Position numbers and translations under genes: made by a program
DNA from: Leucobacter sp. G161
Lineage (GTDB): Bacteria; Actinomycetota; Actinomycetes; Actinomycetales; Microbacteriaceae
Assembly (NCBI RefSeq): GCF_001482305.1
Contig: NZ_LOHP01000052.1
Span: 1-64,000, forward strand
Length of the DNA stretch: 64,000 nucleotides
Direction of reading: 5' to 3'
Notes under the pieces: model-generated
Told to the model about the DNA's origin: nothing
The model's database searches: none
The model's input: the letters and a program-made list of their open reading frames with translations, nothing else
Shown: piece by piece, positions 1-7,830 of the stretch
Position numbering within the stretch: the first letter of the stretch is position 1
Layout of the letters: each line of letters begins with the position of its first letter

Positions 1-10
1 GACCCAGGTG

Positions 11-532
11 ATGACCGACGCGGCGGCGAAGCACGCTGCCGAACTCGCGAACGACTTCAAAGCGGCGTTCCGCTTCCACCCGGCCGGGGTCGCGCTCATC
101 ACCGCAGCGACGCCGGAGGGCCCGGTCGGGCTGACCGCGTCGAGCGTCGCCTCGGTCGCGGTGGATCCGGCCGCCCTCGTATTCTCGGTCACCCGCACGA
201 CGGGCAGCGCCGGGCTCATCCTCGCGGCTGACTCCTTCCTTGTACACCTGCTCGATGCACGACACGCTGCCATCGCGCAGGAGTTCGCCGTTTCCGGCGG
301 CGAACGCTTCACCCCGGAGCAGGGGTGGACGACGCTCCCCACCGGTGAGCCGCACCTCGTCGGCGTGAACTCCGCGCTTCGGGCACGGTCGATGCAGCAG
401 ATTTCGGTCGGCGGATCGATGCTCGTCGTCGCTGAGGTGCTCGAGATCCACGCGGCTCCAGGCGAACCGGATGCGGCAGCGGCAATGGCGTACCGCGACC
501 GGGCCTTCACGAGACTCGGCGAACGCCTGTAG
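11..532 (+). CDS. Flavin reductase family protein (FMN-binding split barrel)
   Basis: A 173-residue protein of the flavin reductase-like, FMN-binding split-barrel family. The conserved FMN-contact run GLTASSVASVAVDPAALVFSV lies near residues 37-57, followed by the usual LLDARHAAIAQEFA stretch. Members reduce free flavin with NAD(P)H for partner monooxygenases or bind flavin as stand-alone enzymes; no partner is visible here. The first bases read GTG-ATG-ACC with no in-frame stop upstream, so the true start could lie before the window. I prefer ATG at 11, which sits in an ATGA context that could couple it to an upstream gene. A second member of the family is encoded at 45993-46499. Confidence 0.8.
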   Translation: MTDAAAKHAAELANDFKAAFRFHPAGVALITAATPEGPVGLTASSVASVAVDPAALVFSVTRTTGSAGLILAADSFLVHLLDARHAAIAQEFAVSGGERFTPEQGWTTLPTGEPHLVGVNSALRARSMQQISVGGSMLVVAEVLEIHAAPGEPDAAAAMAYRDRAFTRLGERL

Positions 533-575
533 CGCAGCGACCACCACCCACAGTCCCAACGAAAGGAACACTCAC

Positions 576-1175
576 ATGTCCGTCTACACTCTTCCCGATC
601 TGCCATACGACTACTCGGCGCTCGCGCCGCACATCTCGGGCCGCATCATGGAGCTGCACCACTCGAAGCACCACCAGGCCTACGTGACCGGCGCGAACAC
701 CGCGCTCGAGCAGCTCGCCGAGGCCCGCGACTCGGGGAACCTCGCGAACGTCAACAAGCTCGAGAAGGATCTTGCCTTCAACCTCGGCGGCCACATCAAC
801 CACTCGATCTTCTGGGAGAACCTCTCGCCGAACGGTGGCGGCGACCCCACGGGCGAACTGCTCGAATCGCTCGGGTCGAACTTTGGCTCGCTCGAGCAGT
901 TCCGTGCACACTTCACCGCGACCGCGATGGGCGTGCAGGGCTCGGGCTGGTCGGTGCTCGCGTGGGACGAGCTGGGCAAGCGCCCCGTCATCTTCCAGCT
1001 GTTCGACCAGCAGGGCAACGCCCCGCTCGGCGTCACGCCGCTGCTGCAGCTCGACGTCTGGGAGCACGCCTACTACCTCGACTACGAGAACGTGCGCGCC
1101 GACTACGTGAAGGCGTTCTGGAACCTCGTGAACTGGGACGACGTCGCTCGCCGCTTCGCAGCGGTCCAGAAGTAA
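576..1175 (+). CDS. sodA: Superoxide dismutase, Mn-type
   Basis: A 199-residue Fe/Mn superoxide dismutase of normal length that removes superoxide in the cytoplasm. Metal-ligand contexts are all present: MELHHSKHHQAYV (first His), GGHINHSIFW (second His) and DVWEHAYYLDYEN (Asp and last His). Gly in GGHINHS and Gln in VQGSGWS are the pattern of manganese rather than iron enzymes. The start at 576 follows a clear GAAAGGA ribosome-binding site; upstream in-frame codons belong to no recognisable domain. A GC-rich hairpin follows the stop. Confidence 0.95.
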   Translation: MSVYTLPDLPYDYSALAPHISGRIMELHHSKHHQAYVTGANTALEQLAEARDSGNLANVNKLEKDLAFNLGGHINHSIFWENLSPNGGGDPTGELLESLGSNFGSLEQFRAHFTATAMGVQGSGWSVLAWDELGKRPVIFQLFDQQGNAPLGVTPLLQLDVWEHAYYLDYENVRADYVKAFWNLVNWDDVARRFAAVQK

Positions 1176-1178
1176 GCA

Positions 1179-1198
1179 GCGGGGTCCAGCGACCCCGC
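1179..1198 (+). terminator. Hairpin after sodA
   Basis: GCGGGGTC and GACCCCGC form a perfect 8-bp stem around a 4-nt loop, 3 nt after the sodA stop. No T-run follows directly, so this is a probable rather than certain terminator. Confidence 0.5.
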
Positions 1199-1271
1199 CT
1201 CGACCGAGCGCGGCTGCCCCAGCGGTGGCCGCGTTTGGCTGTTTCCCGGGCGGCGCCCTGAGAGGACTCCC

Positions 1272-1988
1272 ATGACGATCTTGATTATCGGTGCGAGCCG
1301 AGGCCTCGGGCGTGCACTTGCTGACGGCCTGGCGACCGCGGGGCACGACGTCGTTGGGGTCGCGCGCACGATTCCGGACGGTAGGCCAGGCTGGATCGCT
1401 GCTGACCTGTCGCGGCCGGCCGAGGCGGCGCGCGGGATCGCGGCGGCGATCCCGGCAGGCCTCGACACCGTCATCTGGAACGTGGGCATCTGGGAGCAGG
1501 CGGCGTTCTCAGAAGCGTACGCATTCGCGGGCGGCGCAGCGCGTGCGGGTGCTGATGCTGACGCCGAGATCGAGGCGCTGATCCAGACCAACGTCACCGC
1601 GGCGATCCTCGTGTTGCGGCGGCTCCTCCCCGGGCTGCTCACACACACGCAGCCGCGAGTCATCATCACCGGATCCACCTCGGGGCTGCGGGGGAGCGGC
1701 CGGCCCGAGGTGGCATTCGGAGCATCGAAGTTCGCGATCCACGGCATCGCTGACGCGCTGCGCGAGGGCTACCGAGAAGACCGGCTCGCGGTCACGACGC
1801 TGCAGCTCGGCTACCTGAACACCGACGACGGCCTCGACGTGCCTGTCGCGGACGCTGCCGAGCGCGGCGCAGGTCAGCTCGTTCCCGTGCACGACGTCGT
1901 GCGGATCGTGCAGACCCTGCTCGAGCTGTCGCCCGCCGCGTTCGTGCGCGATCTCACGCTCCCAGCGATCCTCGACGACCGCTTTTAG
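1272..1988 (+). CDS. Short-chain dehydrogenase/reductase with Phe at the catalytic Tyr
   Basis: A 238-residue SDR-fold protein. The nucleotide-binding GASRGLGRA motif is at residues 7-15, and the GSTSGLRG strand supplies the catalytic Ser. The active-site segment that normally reads YxxSK reads FGASKFAIHGIAD: the codon is TTC, so Tyr is replaced by Phe. The structural NNAG motif is also altered (WNVG). Loss of the Tyr hydroxyl normally abolishes classical SDR oxidoreduction, so this protein may be a non-redox member or use another acid. Its ribosome-binding site is GAGAGGA. It stands alone between sodA and the van-like cluster. Confidence 0.85.
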   Translation: MTILIIGASRGLGRALADGLATAGHDVVGVARTIPDGRPGWIAADLSRPAEAARGIAAAIPAGLDTVIWNVGIWEQAAFSEAYAFAGGAARAGADADAEIEALIQTNVTAAILVLRRLLPGLLTHTQPRVIITGSTSGLRGSGRPEVAFGASKFAIHGIADALREGYREDRLAVTTLQLGYLNTDDGLDVPVADAAERGAGQLVPVHDVVRIVQTLLELSPAAFVRDLTLPAILDDRF

Positions 1989-2152
1989 CCGGAGGCAAGA
2001 CGCGCCTGTTCGACTGCCAGCAAACTCTCAGGCGACCGTAGCCGAACCGAACCGACCCGTGTCGGACGGCTGGACCGGGCCGGGAAGAGTGTGTGTATCG
2101 CGGCCCAGAGCGGGCCCACCGCCAGCTTGGCTGAGCGAGAGGAGCACACACC

Positions 2153-2821
2153 GTGTCGAGACTTCCCCGGGAAACGTACGTTTCCCCGCAGCGCAATGGC
2201 TACCCGAACCACCCGACCGCAGTCATGCGGCGGCGTCGCATGGTCGCAATCGTCATCGCGACGTTCGTCGCCGCGGCCATTGCTGCTGGTGTCACGCTGT
2301 CGCTGATGGCGGGCGCGTCGAAGATCCCAGGGGTCGCGGGGATCGCAGGCGTGCCGGGAGCCAGTGCCGCGCACGATGACGGCGAAACCGGCGCCATCGA
2401 CATGAACGACCCAATCTCGCCATTCGACACCGAGCACCCGGCCGTGAGTCGGCTCGACCCTGCGGTGCGCGAGGCAATTCAGGCCGCAGCCACGGATGCG
2501 GAGGCGGATGGCATCGAGATCCTGCTCACCTCCGGCTGGCGCAGCGCGGACTATCAGGCCGGCCTGCTGCAGGACGCGATCGCCGACTACGGCAGCGAGA
2601 GCGCGGCGCGCGAGTTCGTGAGCACACCGGAGGGCTCGAAGCACGTCACCGGCGAGGCCGTTGACATTGCGCGCGTCGACCCAGCGCTGTGGCTCGAACA
2701 GTACGGGGCGAGCTACGGGCTCTGCCGGGCCTTCGTCAACGAAAGCTGGCACTTCGAACTACTCACCGAGCCCGGCGGCGAATGCCCGGTCATGCTCGCC
2801 GATGCGAGCGAAGCCGCATGA
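2153..2821 (+). CDS. Membrane-anchored M15-family D,D-peptidase (VanY/VanXY-like)
   Basis: A 222-residue zinc peptidase of the M15 (VanY/VanXY) family, which removes terminal D-Ala from peptidoglycan precursors or hydrolyses D-Ala-D-Ala. A basic N-terminus and a membrane segment at about residues 30-52 place the domain outside the cell. Zinc motifs are intact: SKHVTGEAVD (His164, Asp171) and ESWHFEL (Glu197 as base, His200), with SGWRS at 127-131. The start is GTG at 2153 behind AGAGGAG. Its stop overlaps the next start (ATGA), making it the first gene of a coupled operon with racemase, ligase and two-component genes. A single N-terminal anchor resembles VanY more than soluble VanXY. Confidence 0.82.
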   Translation: MSRLPRETYVSPQRNGYPNHPTAVMRRRRMVAIVIATFVAAAIAAGVTLSLMAGASKIPGVAGIAGVPGASAAHDDGETGAIDMNDPISPFDTEHPAVSRLDPAVREAIQAAATDAEADGIEILLTSGWRSADYQAGLLQDAIADYGSESAAREFVSTPEGSKHVTGEAVDIARVDPALWLEQYGASYGLCRAFVNESWHFELLTEPGGECPVMLADASEAA

Positions 2822-3948
2822 GCGTCAGCGAGGCGCGGCTCGCCGAACTCTACGTTGACCGGCAGGCGGTCGCGCGCAACGTGCAGCACTTCCGACGCAT
2901 CACCGGCACGTCGGTGATGGCGGTCGTGAAAGCCGACGCGTTCGGGCACGGCGACGTCGCACAGATCGCGCTCGAGAACGGGGCGACGTGGATCGGCGTC
3001 GCGAGCATCCCCGAGGCGCTCGCGCTTCGCGCCGACGGCATTGCCGCGCCGATCCTCAGCTGGCTCAACCCGGTGAACGCCGCGTGGGCCGACGCGATCG
3101 CCGCCAGCATCGACGTGGCGGTCACGAGCATCGAACAGCTGTACGCGATCGCCGCCGCGGCGGAGCGCTACGGCACGGCCGCCCGCGTCCACCTGCACCT
3201 CGATGTCGGGATGAGCCGGGACGGTGCCCCGAGCGAGATCTGGTCGGTGCTCTGTATCGCCGCGCGCGAGCTCGAAAAAGCCGACCGGATCGACGTCGTC
3301 GGCATCATGGGGCATCTCTCGAACGCGGACGACCCCGGCCACGCGCAGAATGACACCGAGCGGCTGCGGTTTACGAACGGTGTGCGCGCGGCGAGGCGGC
3401 GCGGGCTCACGCCGCGCGAGCTGCACCTTGCCGCGTCAGCGGCAGCACTGCACCGCCCTGACCTGCGGTTCTCGATGAGCCGCGTCGGCGCGGGCCTGTA
3501 CGGCATCGATCCGGCGGCGCGGGCGGACCTCGCGCCGGCGTTGACGCTCACCGTGCCCGTCGCGCAACTGCGGGCAGTGCACGCGCAGCAGGGGGTCGGT
3601 TATGGCCACGACCACGTGACCGGCGAGGCGACAACGCTGGCCGTACTGCCCATCGGGTACGGCGACGGGCTGCCCAGGGCCGCCCAGGGCCGCGCTGAGG
3701 TGAGCATCCGCGGGCAGCGGCTGCCCATCGTCGGGCGGATCTCGATGGACCAGATCGTCGTCGACGTCGGGCAGCATCCTGTCGAACTCGGCGACGTCGC
3801 GCTCGTGTTGGGCCCCGGCGACCGGGGCGAGCCGACGGCGCGCGACTGGGCCGCATGGGCGGGCACGATCGAACACGAGATTGTCACGCGAATTGGAGTA
3901 CGGCGCAGTAGGGTGCTGCGAACCGCAGATGAAAGGTGGGCACGATGA
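2818..3948 (+). CDS. alr: Alanine racemase family (PLP; possible Ala/Ser racemase)
   Basis: A 376-residue PLP-dependent amino-acid racemase. The PLP lysine is in VKADAFGHG (Lys38; most relatives have Tyr where this has Phe), the second catalytic Tyr region is GVGYGHDH, and GRISMDQIVVDV closes the active site. The start at 2818 overlaps the stop of the peptidase gene (ATGA). Alr makes D-Ala for peptidoglycan; in D-Ser-type van operons the VanT racemase has the same domain behind a membrane domain that is absent here. Sequence alone does not separate Ala from Ser specificity. The position between a DD-peptidase and a ligase argues for a D-amino-acid pathway rather than general metabolism. Confidence 0.88.
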   Translation: MSVSEARLAELYVDRQAVARNVQHFRRITGTSVMAVVKADAFGHGDVAQIALENGATWIGVASIPEALALRADGIAAPILSWLNPVNAAWADAIAASIDVAVTSIEQLYAIAAAAERYGTAARVHLHLDVGMSRDGAPSEIWSVLCIAARELEKADRIDVVGIMGHLSNADDPGHAQNDTERLRFTNGVRAARRRGLTPRELHLAASAAALHRPDLRFSMSRVGAGLYGIDPAARADLAPALTLTVPVAQLRAVHAQQGVGYGHDHVTGEATTLAVLPIGYGDGLPRAAQGRAEVSIRGQRLPIVGRISMDQIVVDVGQHPVELGDVALVLGPGDRGEPTARDWAAWAGTIEHEIVTRIGVRRSRVLRTADERWAR

Positions 3949-4919
3949 GTGCACCAACACAGGTCTTGGTCATTGGCGGGGGCGCGAACGCGGAACACTT
4001 CGTCTCCCTCGGATCGGCAGCGGCGGTGCGCGAGGCGCTCAGCGAGAGCGGGCACCGGGTGACCGGTCTCACGATCCGCCGCGACGGCGAGTGGGAAACG
4101 CTCGCGGGGGAGCAGATCGGGATCGCGGAGGCGATCGGGCGCCTGCGCGACAGCGATGTCGTGTTCCCGGCGCTGCACGGCGAAAGCACCGAGGACGGCA
4201 CGTTTGCCGGATTTCTCGAGTGTGTCGGCGTCCCGTACGTCGGCTCGGGGGTGCGGGCCGGCGCGCTCGCGATGGACAAGTGGGCCTCGAAGCTCATCGC
4301 CGAACATCTCGGCGTCGCGACCGCACGCGGTGTGCTCCTCGACCGCGACAGCATCTACGGCGATCCGGCGCAGATGCCGCTACCGCTCGTCGTGAAGCCC
4401 GTCGCCTCCGGCTCGAGCTACGGTGCCGCACGCGTCGAAGACAATGACGCGTTGGCGGTCGCGATCGCCGAGGCGCGCACGATTGATAGCCGCGTGCTCA
4501 TCGAAGAGTTCGTTGTCGGCCGCGAGATCGATGTCGCCGTGCTGCGCCTGGCGAGCGGCGAGATCCACATTCCGCCGCCGCTCGAGATCGGCAAGGGGAC
4601 GGAAGAGATGTTCGACACCGCGCTCAAATACGATGCCGAACCCAATTTCTTGCTCCCGGCGCAGGTCACCCCCGCGGTGGGCGAGGCGCTCAGGCGCGCG
4701 GCCCGCGCAATCTACGAGGCGCTCGGGTGCGAGGGCGTCGCGCGCGTCGATTTCTTCGTGCGCGGCACCGAACTCGTGTTCAATGAGATCAACACGATGC
4801 CCGGAATGACGGCGCACTCGCAAGTGCCGCGTATGTTTGCAGAAGACGGCGTAACGTTTGCTCAGCTCACCGCGATGCTCGTCGAGTCCGCGTATGCGCG
4901 AGGCGCCCGCACAACCTAG
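3945..4919 (+). CDS. ddl: D-alanine-D-X ligase (Ddl/VanC-type ATP-grasp)
   Basis: A 324-residue ATP-grasp ligase joining D-Ala to a second D-amino acid. GGGANAEHFVSLGSA at the N-terminus holds the Glu and Ser of the substrate site, MDKWASK follows, KPVASGSSYGAARV matches the KPxxxGSSxG loop, and NEINTMPGMTAHS is the C-terminal Mg2+ signature. The omega loop retains Lys-Tyr (LKYDAEPN), as in D-Ala or D-Ser ligases; D-lactate ligases such as VanA lack the Tyr. The start at 3945 overlaps the alr stop (ATGA) and has AAAGGTG in front. No D-lactate dehydrogenase (VanH) lies nearby. Housekeeping Ddl versus D-Ser ligase is undecided. Confidence 0.87.
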   Translation: MSAPTQVLVIGGGANAEHFVSLGSAAAVREALSESGHRVTGLTIRRDGEWETLAGEQIGIAEAIGRLRDSDVVFPALHGESTEDGTFAGFLECVGVPYVGSGVRAGALAMDKWASKLIAEHLGVATARGVLLDRDSIYGDPAQMPLPLVVKPVASGSSYGAARVEDNDALAVAIAEARTIDSRVLIEEFVVGREIDVAVLRLASGEIHIPPPLEIGKGTEEMFDTALKYDAEPNFLLPAQVTPAVGEALRRAARAIYEALGCEGVARVDFFVRGTELVFNEINTMPGMTAHSQVPRMFAEDGVTFAQLTAMLVESAYARGARTT

Positions 4920-4927
4920 GGAGTGGC

Positions 4928-5611
4928 ATGCTGAAGATTCTCGTCGTCGAGGACAACCCCGAGCTCGCACAGGCATACCGGCTTGCGCTGAGCCAGCGCG
5001 GCCACGACGTGCAGATTGAGGGCACCGGCGCCGGCGGCGCACGGGCGGCGATCGCCGACGAGCCGGACGTCGTGCTGCTCGATCTCATGCTGCCCGACAT
5101 CGATGGGTTCAGTGTGTGCCGGCACATTCGCCAGGACTCGGACGTGCCGATCATCATGCTCACCGCGCGCGACGACGACGGTGACGTGATCGGCGGACTC
5201 GACTCGGGTGCCGATGACTACGTGGTGAAACCCGTGTCTCCCGGGGTGCTTGAGGCACGCATCCGTGCGGTGATGCGGAGCCGCCGGCCAGCGACCGCCG
5301 ACCCGGAAGCCGCGACCGCGCTCGAGTATGGCGGGCTGCGGGTCGACCTCGCATCGCCCGTGGTCACCCGCGACGGCGTCGAGCTCGAACTCTCGCCGAA
5401 CGAACTCCGACTGCTCATGGCCCTGCTCGAGCATCAGGGGCAGGTGCTCAGTCGTGAGCAGCTACTCGAGCAGGCGTGGGGGTCAGCTGACGTCCCGGAT
5501 CTCCGGCTCGTGAACGCGGCGGTGCAGCGCCTGCGGTTAAAGATTGAAGAAGACCCGGCGGATCCGCAGTTGCTCCACACGGTTCGCGGCTTCGGATACC
5601 GACTCGGATGA
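4928..5611 (+). CDS. OmpR/PhoB-family response regulator (VanR-like position)
   Basis: A 227-residue two-component regulator. The receiver domain covers residues 1-115 with phospho-acceptor Asp52 (VVLLDLMLPDIDG), Thr79 and Lys101. A winged-helix DNA-binding domain at about 130-225 ends in the usual HTVRGFGYRLG. It lies 8 nt after the ligase and overlaps the kinase gene, so all five genes from 2153 probably share one transcript. By position it would control the cell-wall genes upstream, as VanR does, but the partner promoter is not proven. Confidence 0.9.
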   Translation: MLKILVVEDNPELAQAYRLALSQRGHDVQIEGTGAGGARAAIADEPDVVLLDLMLPDIDGFSVCRHIRQDSDVPIIMLTARDDDGDVIGGLDSGADDYVVKPVSPGVLEARIRAVMRSRRPATADPEAATALEYGGLRVDLASPVVTRDGVELELSPNELRLLMALLEHQGQVLSREQLLEQAWGSADVPDLRLVNAAVQRLRLKIEEDPADPQLLHTVRGFGYRLG

Positions 5612-6990
5612 TGCGCAGCACGTGGCGCCCGAACCTGCGCACCCGCATCACCATCGCGGTCGTCGCTGTCGCCGTCGGAGTTGCGGCGACGACCGCGGGA
5701 GCGCTCGTCTGGAACGCACGATCCATCATCCTGGAGTCGAAGCAGGAAGCAATCTATGATGTGCTGCGGTTCGAGACGAAGGTGGCCGTTGAATCGCTGC
5801 CTGACTCCCCGGACCCTACGGATCTCATGCTCGCTGCTGAACAATTCTCAGTGCCGGCCGTGCTCATCAACCTGCGCACGGGGGAAAGCGGCGGGCCGCT
5901 TCCCATCGGAGAGGTCCCGCAGTATCTCAGGGACGCCTTGGGCGACGGCTTGGGGGTTTCCGCATACGAACGTTCCAGCCGCTACGGCTATCTCGAGTTC
6001 ACTGCGGGCCTCGCCGTGTACGACCGCGAAGGCAATGACCCGATTGCGGCATTTGGCGTGTTCAACATGCAGGGCCAGCAGGATGAGATCGATCGGCTCG
6101 TCAACCTGGGGGCCCTGATCGGCGCGGCGTTTGTCGTGGCCGCTGCGCTCATCGGGTTGCTCGTCGGTCGGCAGCTCGGACGGCCGCTGCAGCAGCTCGT
6201 CGAGGTCGCAGATGGCTTAGGGGATCGGGAACGACCCCCGGTGAAAGACACCGACTATCCAGACGTGAACGCGGTGCTCGACGCCATGCGGCACTCGGCT
6301 GAGCGGCTCGACACGACCATCGAACAACTCGAGCAGAGCGAGGCAACCGCGCGGCAGCTCGTTGCTGACGTTGCGCACGAGCTGCGCACCCCGCTTGCGA
6401 GCCTCGTTGCGGTCTCCGAGATTCCCGCCGACACTGAGGCGGCGACGGTGCAAGACCGACAGGCGGCTGGGGGGATTGCCGCGCGCAGCGCCACGCATCT
6501 CGCTGCCCTCACCAACGACATCCTCGAGATGTCGCGGTTCGATTCGGGCAAGAGCGAGGTCTCGGCGCGTTGGATTGACCTCGAAGAGCTCTGGCGGGAG
6601 ATCATCGAGTTGCGGCAGTGGGAAGGCGTGACGTTTACCCTCAGTGGCGAGCCGATCGTCAAGACTGACATCGTTCGCGTGAAACTCATCCTCACGAACC
6701 TCGTCACGAACGCGCTTCGGCACGGCGCAGCTCCCGTCGATGTGACGGTTGACGTCACCGACGCAGGGATGGCCATCGCGGTCGCCGACGCTGGCCCCGG
6801 TGTAGCGCCCGAACACGTCGAGCAGGTGTTCAACCGCTTCTACAAGGCGAGCGCCGCACGCGCGAACAGCGAGAGCAGCGGGCTGGGGCTGGCAATCGTC
6901 CGCGAGAACGCGCGCGTGCTCGGCGGCGACGCCTGGTTGTCGCAGGAGAGCGGCACTGTCTTCCAGGTGACGCTGCCGGCGCAACGCTAG
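5608..6990 (+). CDS. Sensor histidine kinase (VanS-like position)
   Basis: A 460-residue membrane sensor kinase. Transmembrane segments lie near residues 12-32 and 165-190, flanking an extracytoplasmic sensor region of about 130 residues. A HAMP-type linker follows, then the H-box DVAHELRTPLASL with the phosphorylated His, the N-box ILTNLVTNALRHG, and G-boxes DAGPGVAPEH and SSGLGLAIVREN. The ATGA overlap with the regulator implies stoichiometric expression. The sensor domain is larger than in many VanS proteins and has no recognisable ligand-binding family. It ends 3 nt before the convergent AraC gene, with no hairpin between them. Confidence 0.9.
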   Translation: MMRSTWRPNLRTRITIAVVAVAVGVAATTAGALVWNARSIILESKQEAIYDVLRFETKVAVESLPDSPDPTDLMLAAEQFSVPAVLINLRTGESGGPLPIGEVPQYLRDALGDGLGVSAYERSSRYGYLEFTAGLAVYDREGNDPIAAFGVFNMQGQQDEIDRLVNLGALIGAAFVVAAALIGLLVGRQLGRPLQQLVEVADGLGDRERPPVKDTDYPDVNAVLDAMRHSAERLDTTIEQLEQSEATARQLVADVAHELRTPLASLVAVSEIPADTEAATVQDRQAAGGIAARSATHLAALTNDILEMSRFDSGKSEVSARWIDLEELWREIIELRQWEGVTFTLSGEPIVKTDIVRVKLILTNLVTNALRHGAAPVDVTVDVTDAGMAIAVADAGPGVAPEHVEQVFNRFYKASAARANSESSGLGLAIVRENARVLGGDAWLSQESGTVFQVTLPAQR

Positions 6991-6993
6991 CGA

Positions 6994-7731
6994 TTACGCG
7001 GCCCGGTGGGCCATCGGTGTGTGTCCAATGGTGCGTCGGAACGCGTTGGTAAACCCGTTATGGGTCATCCCAACTCGTGCCGCGACGGTACTCACCTGTG
7101 TGCCGCGTTCGAGGAGCGGGATCGACAGCTCGATACGAAATCTCGTGCGCCACTCGGTGAAGCTGAGCCCAGTTTCGGCGAGGAATGCCCTGCGGAGTGA
7201 AGTCACGCTGCAATGCAGGGTTGCCGCCCAGTCATCGAGCGTGCTGTCGTGCGAGGGGTCCGCTTCGAACGCCGCGACGACGGGACCTGTCAGGGTTCCT
7301 CGGGGGAGGGGCACGGTGCGAGTGAGTGCGCTGGTTCTGGGTGCTTCGCGCAGGCGTGCCCCGAGCTGCCCAAGTGCGGCGAACTCGTCGGTGCGGGCGT
7401 AGCGCAGCAGCAGGGTGCGCAGCGCTGGACTGACGAGGAGGGCGTGAGTGTTGCCGGGACCCGGTCGGGGCGGAGCGGGAAGGATGCTGACCGGGACGAA
7501 TTCGTCGTCGAAGCGTGCGCTGTGCTCGGCACCGGCGGCGATCCACACCGCCGTGCGCTGGTCGACAGTGAACGGGGTGCCGGCGACATCCAGAGCGCAC
7601 GTCCCGCTGGCGGCGTACAAGAGCTGCGCTTCGTCGTGTCGATGTGGGGCATGGCCCCACCAGTCCAACTCATCGTCGGAAGCTGGAGGGAGGGCGTCGG
7701 CGGAGGCCGGGGAGAGGGTTGGGCGCTGCAT
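6994..7731 (-). CDS. AraC-family regulator beside siderophore operon
   Basis: A 245-residue cupin-AraC regulator. The N-terminal cupin-like part (HRHDEAQLLYAASG, then VWIAAGAEHSARF) would bind an effector. The C-terminal double helix-turn-helix spans about residues 150-245, with the typical second helix TVAARVGMTHNGFTNAFRRTIGHTP. I chose ATG at 7731 because AAGG precedes it; an upstream ATG at 7761 lacks a ribosome-binding site. It is divergent from the iron-siderophore operon and close to its iron box, so it probably senses a siderophore or iron complex and activates that operon. This would be like other AraC activators of siderophore uptake, but it is an inference from position. Confidence 0.85.
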   Translation of the reverse strand: MQRPTLSPASADALPPASDDELDWWGHAPHRHDEAQLLYAASGTCALDVAGTPFTVDQRTAVWIAAGAEHSARFDDEFVPVSILPAPPRPGPGNTHALLVSPALRTLLLRYARTDEFAALGQLGARLREAPRTSALTRTVPLPRGTLTGPVVAAFEADPSHDSTLDDWAATLHCSVTSLRRAFLAETGLSFTEWRTRFRIELSIPLLERGTQVSTVAARVGMTHNGFTNAFRRTIGHTPMAHRAA

Positions 7732-7766
7732 GTGAGACCTTGAACGTTGAGTGGGAAACATCAGAC

Positions 7767-7785
7767 TTAGGTAAACCTAAGCTTA
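7767..7785 (+). promoter_or_regulatory. DtxR/IdeR-type iron box
   Basis: TTAGGTAAACCTAAGCTTA matches 14 of 19 positions of the DtxR consensus TTAGGTTAGGCTAACCTAA. It contains a perfect inverted repeat CTTAGGT-AA-ACCTAAG at 7766-7781. It lies 46 nt before the first permease gene, where Fe2+-DtxR would repress the operon. Confidence 0.8.
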
Positions 7786-7830
7786 TCTCGAAGGTAGATT
7801 TCCGCGCAGTTCAACAGAAAGGGGCGCCGA

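Noticed and set aside
2818-4919. alr-ddl pair considered as VanH-type D-lactate resistance
   Set aside because: No D-lactate dehydrogenase is present and the ligase keeps the omega-loop Tyr, so D-lactate ligation is unlikely.
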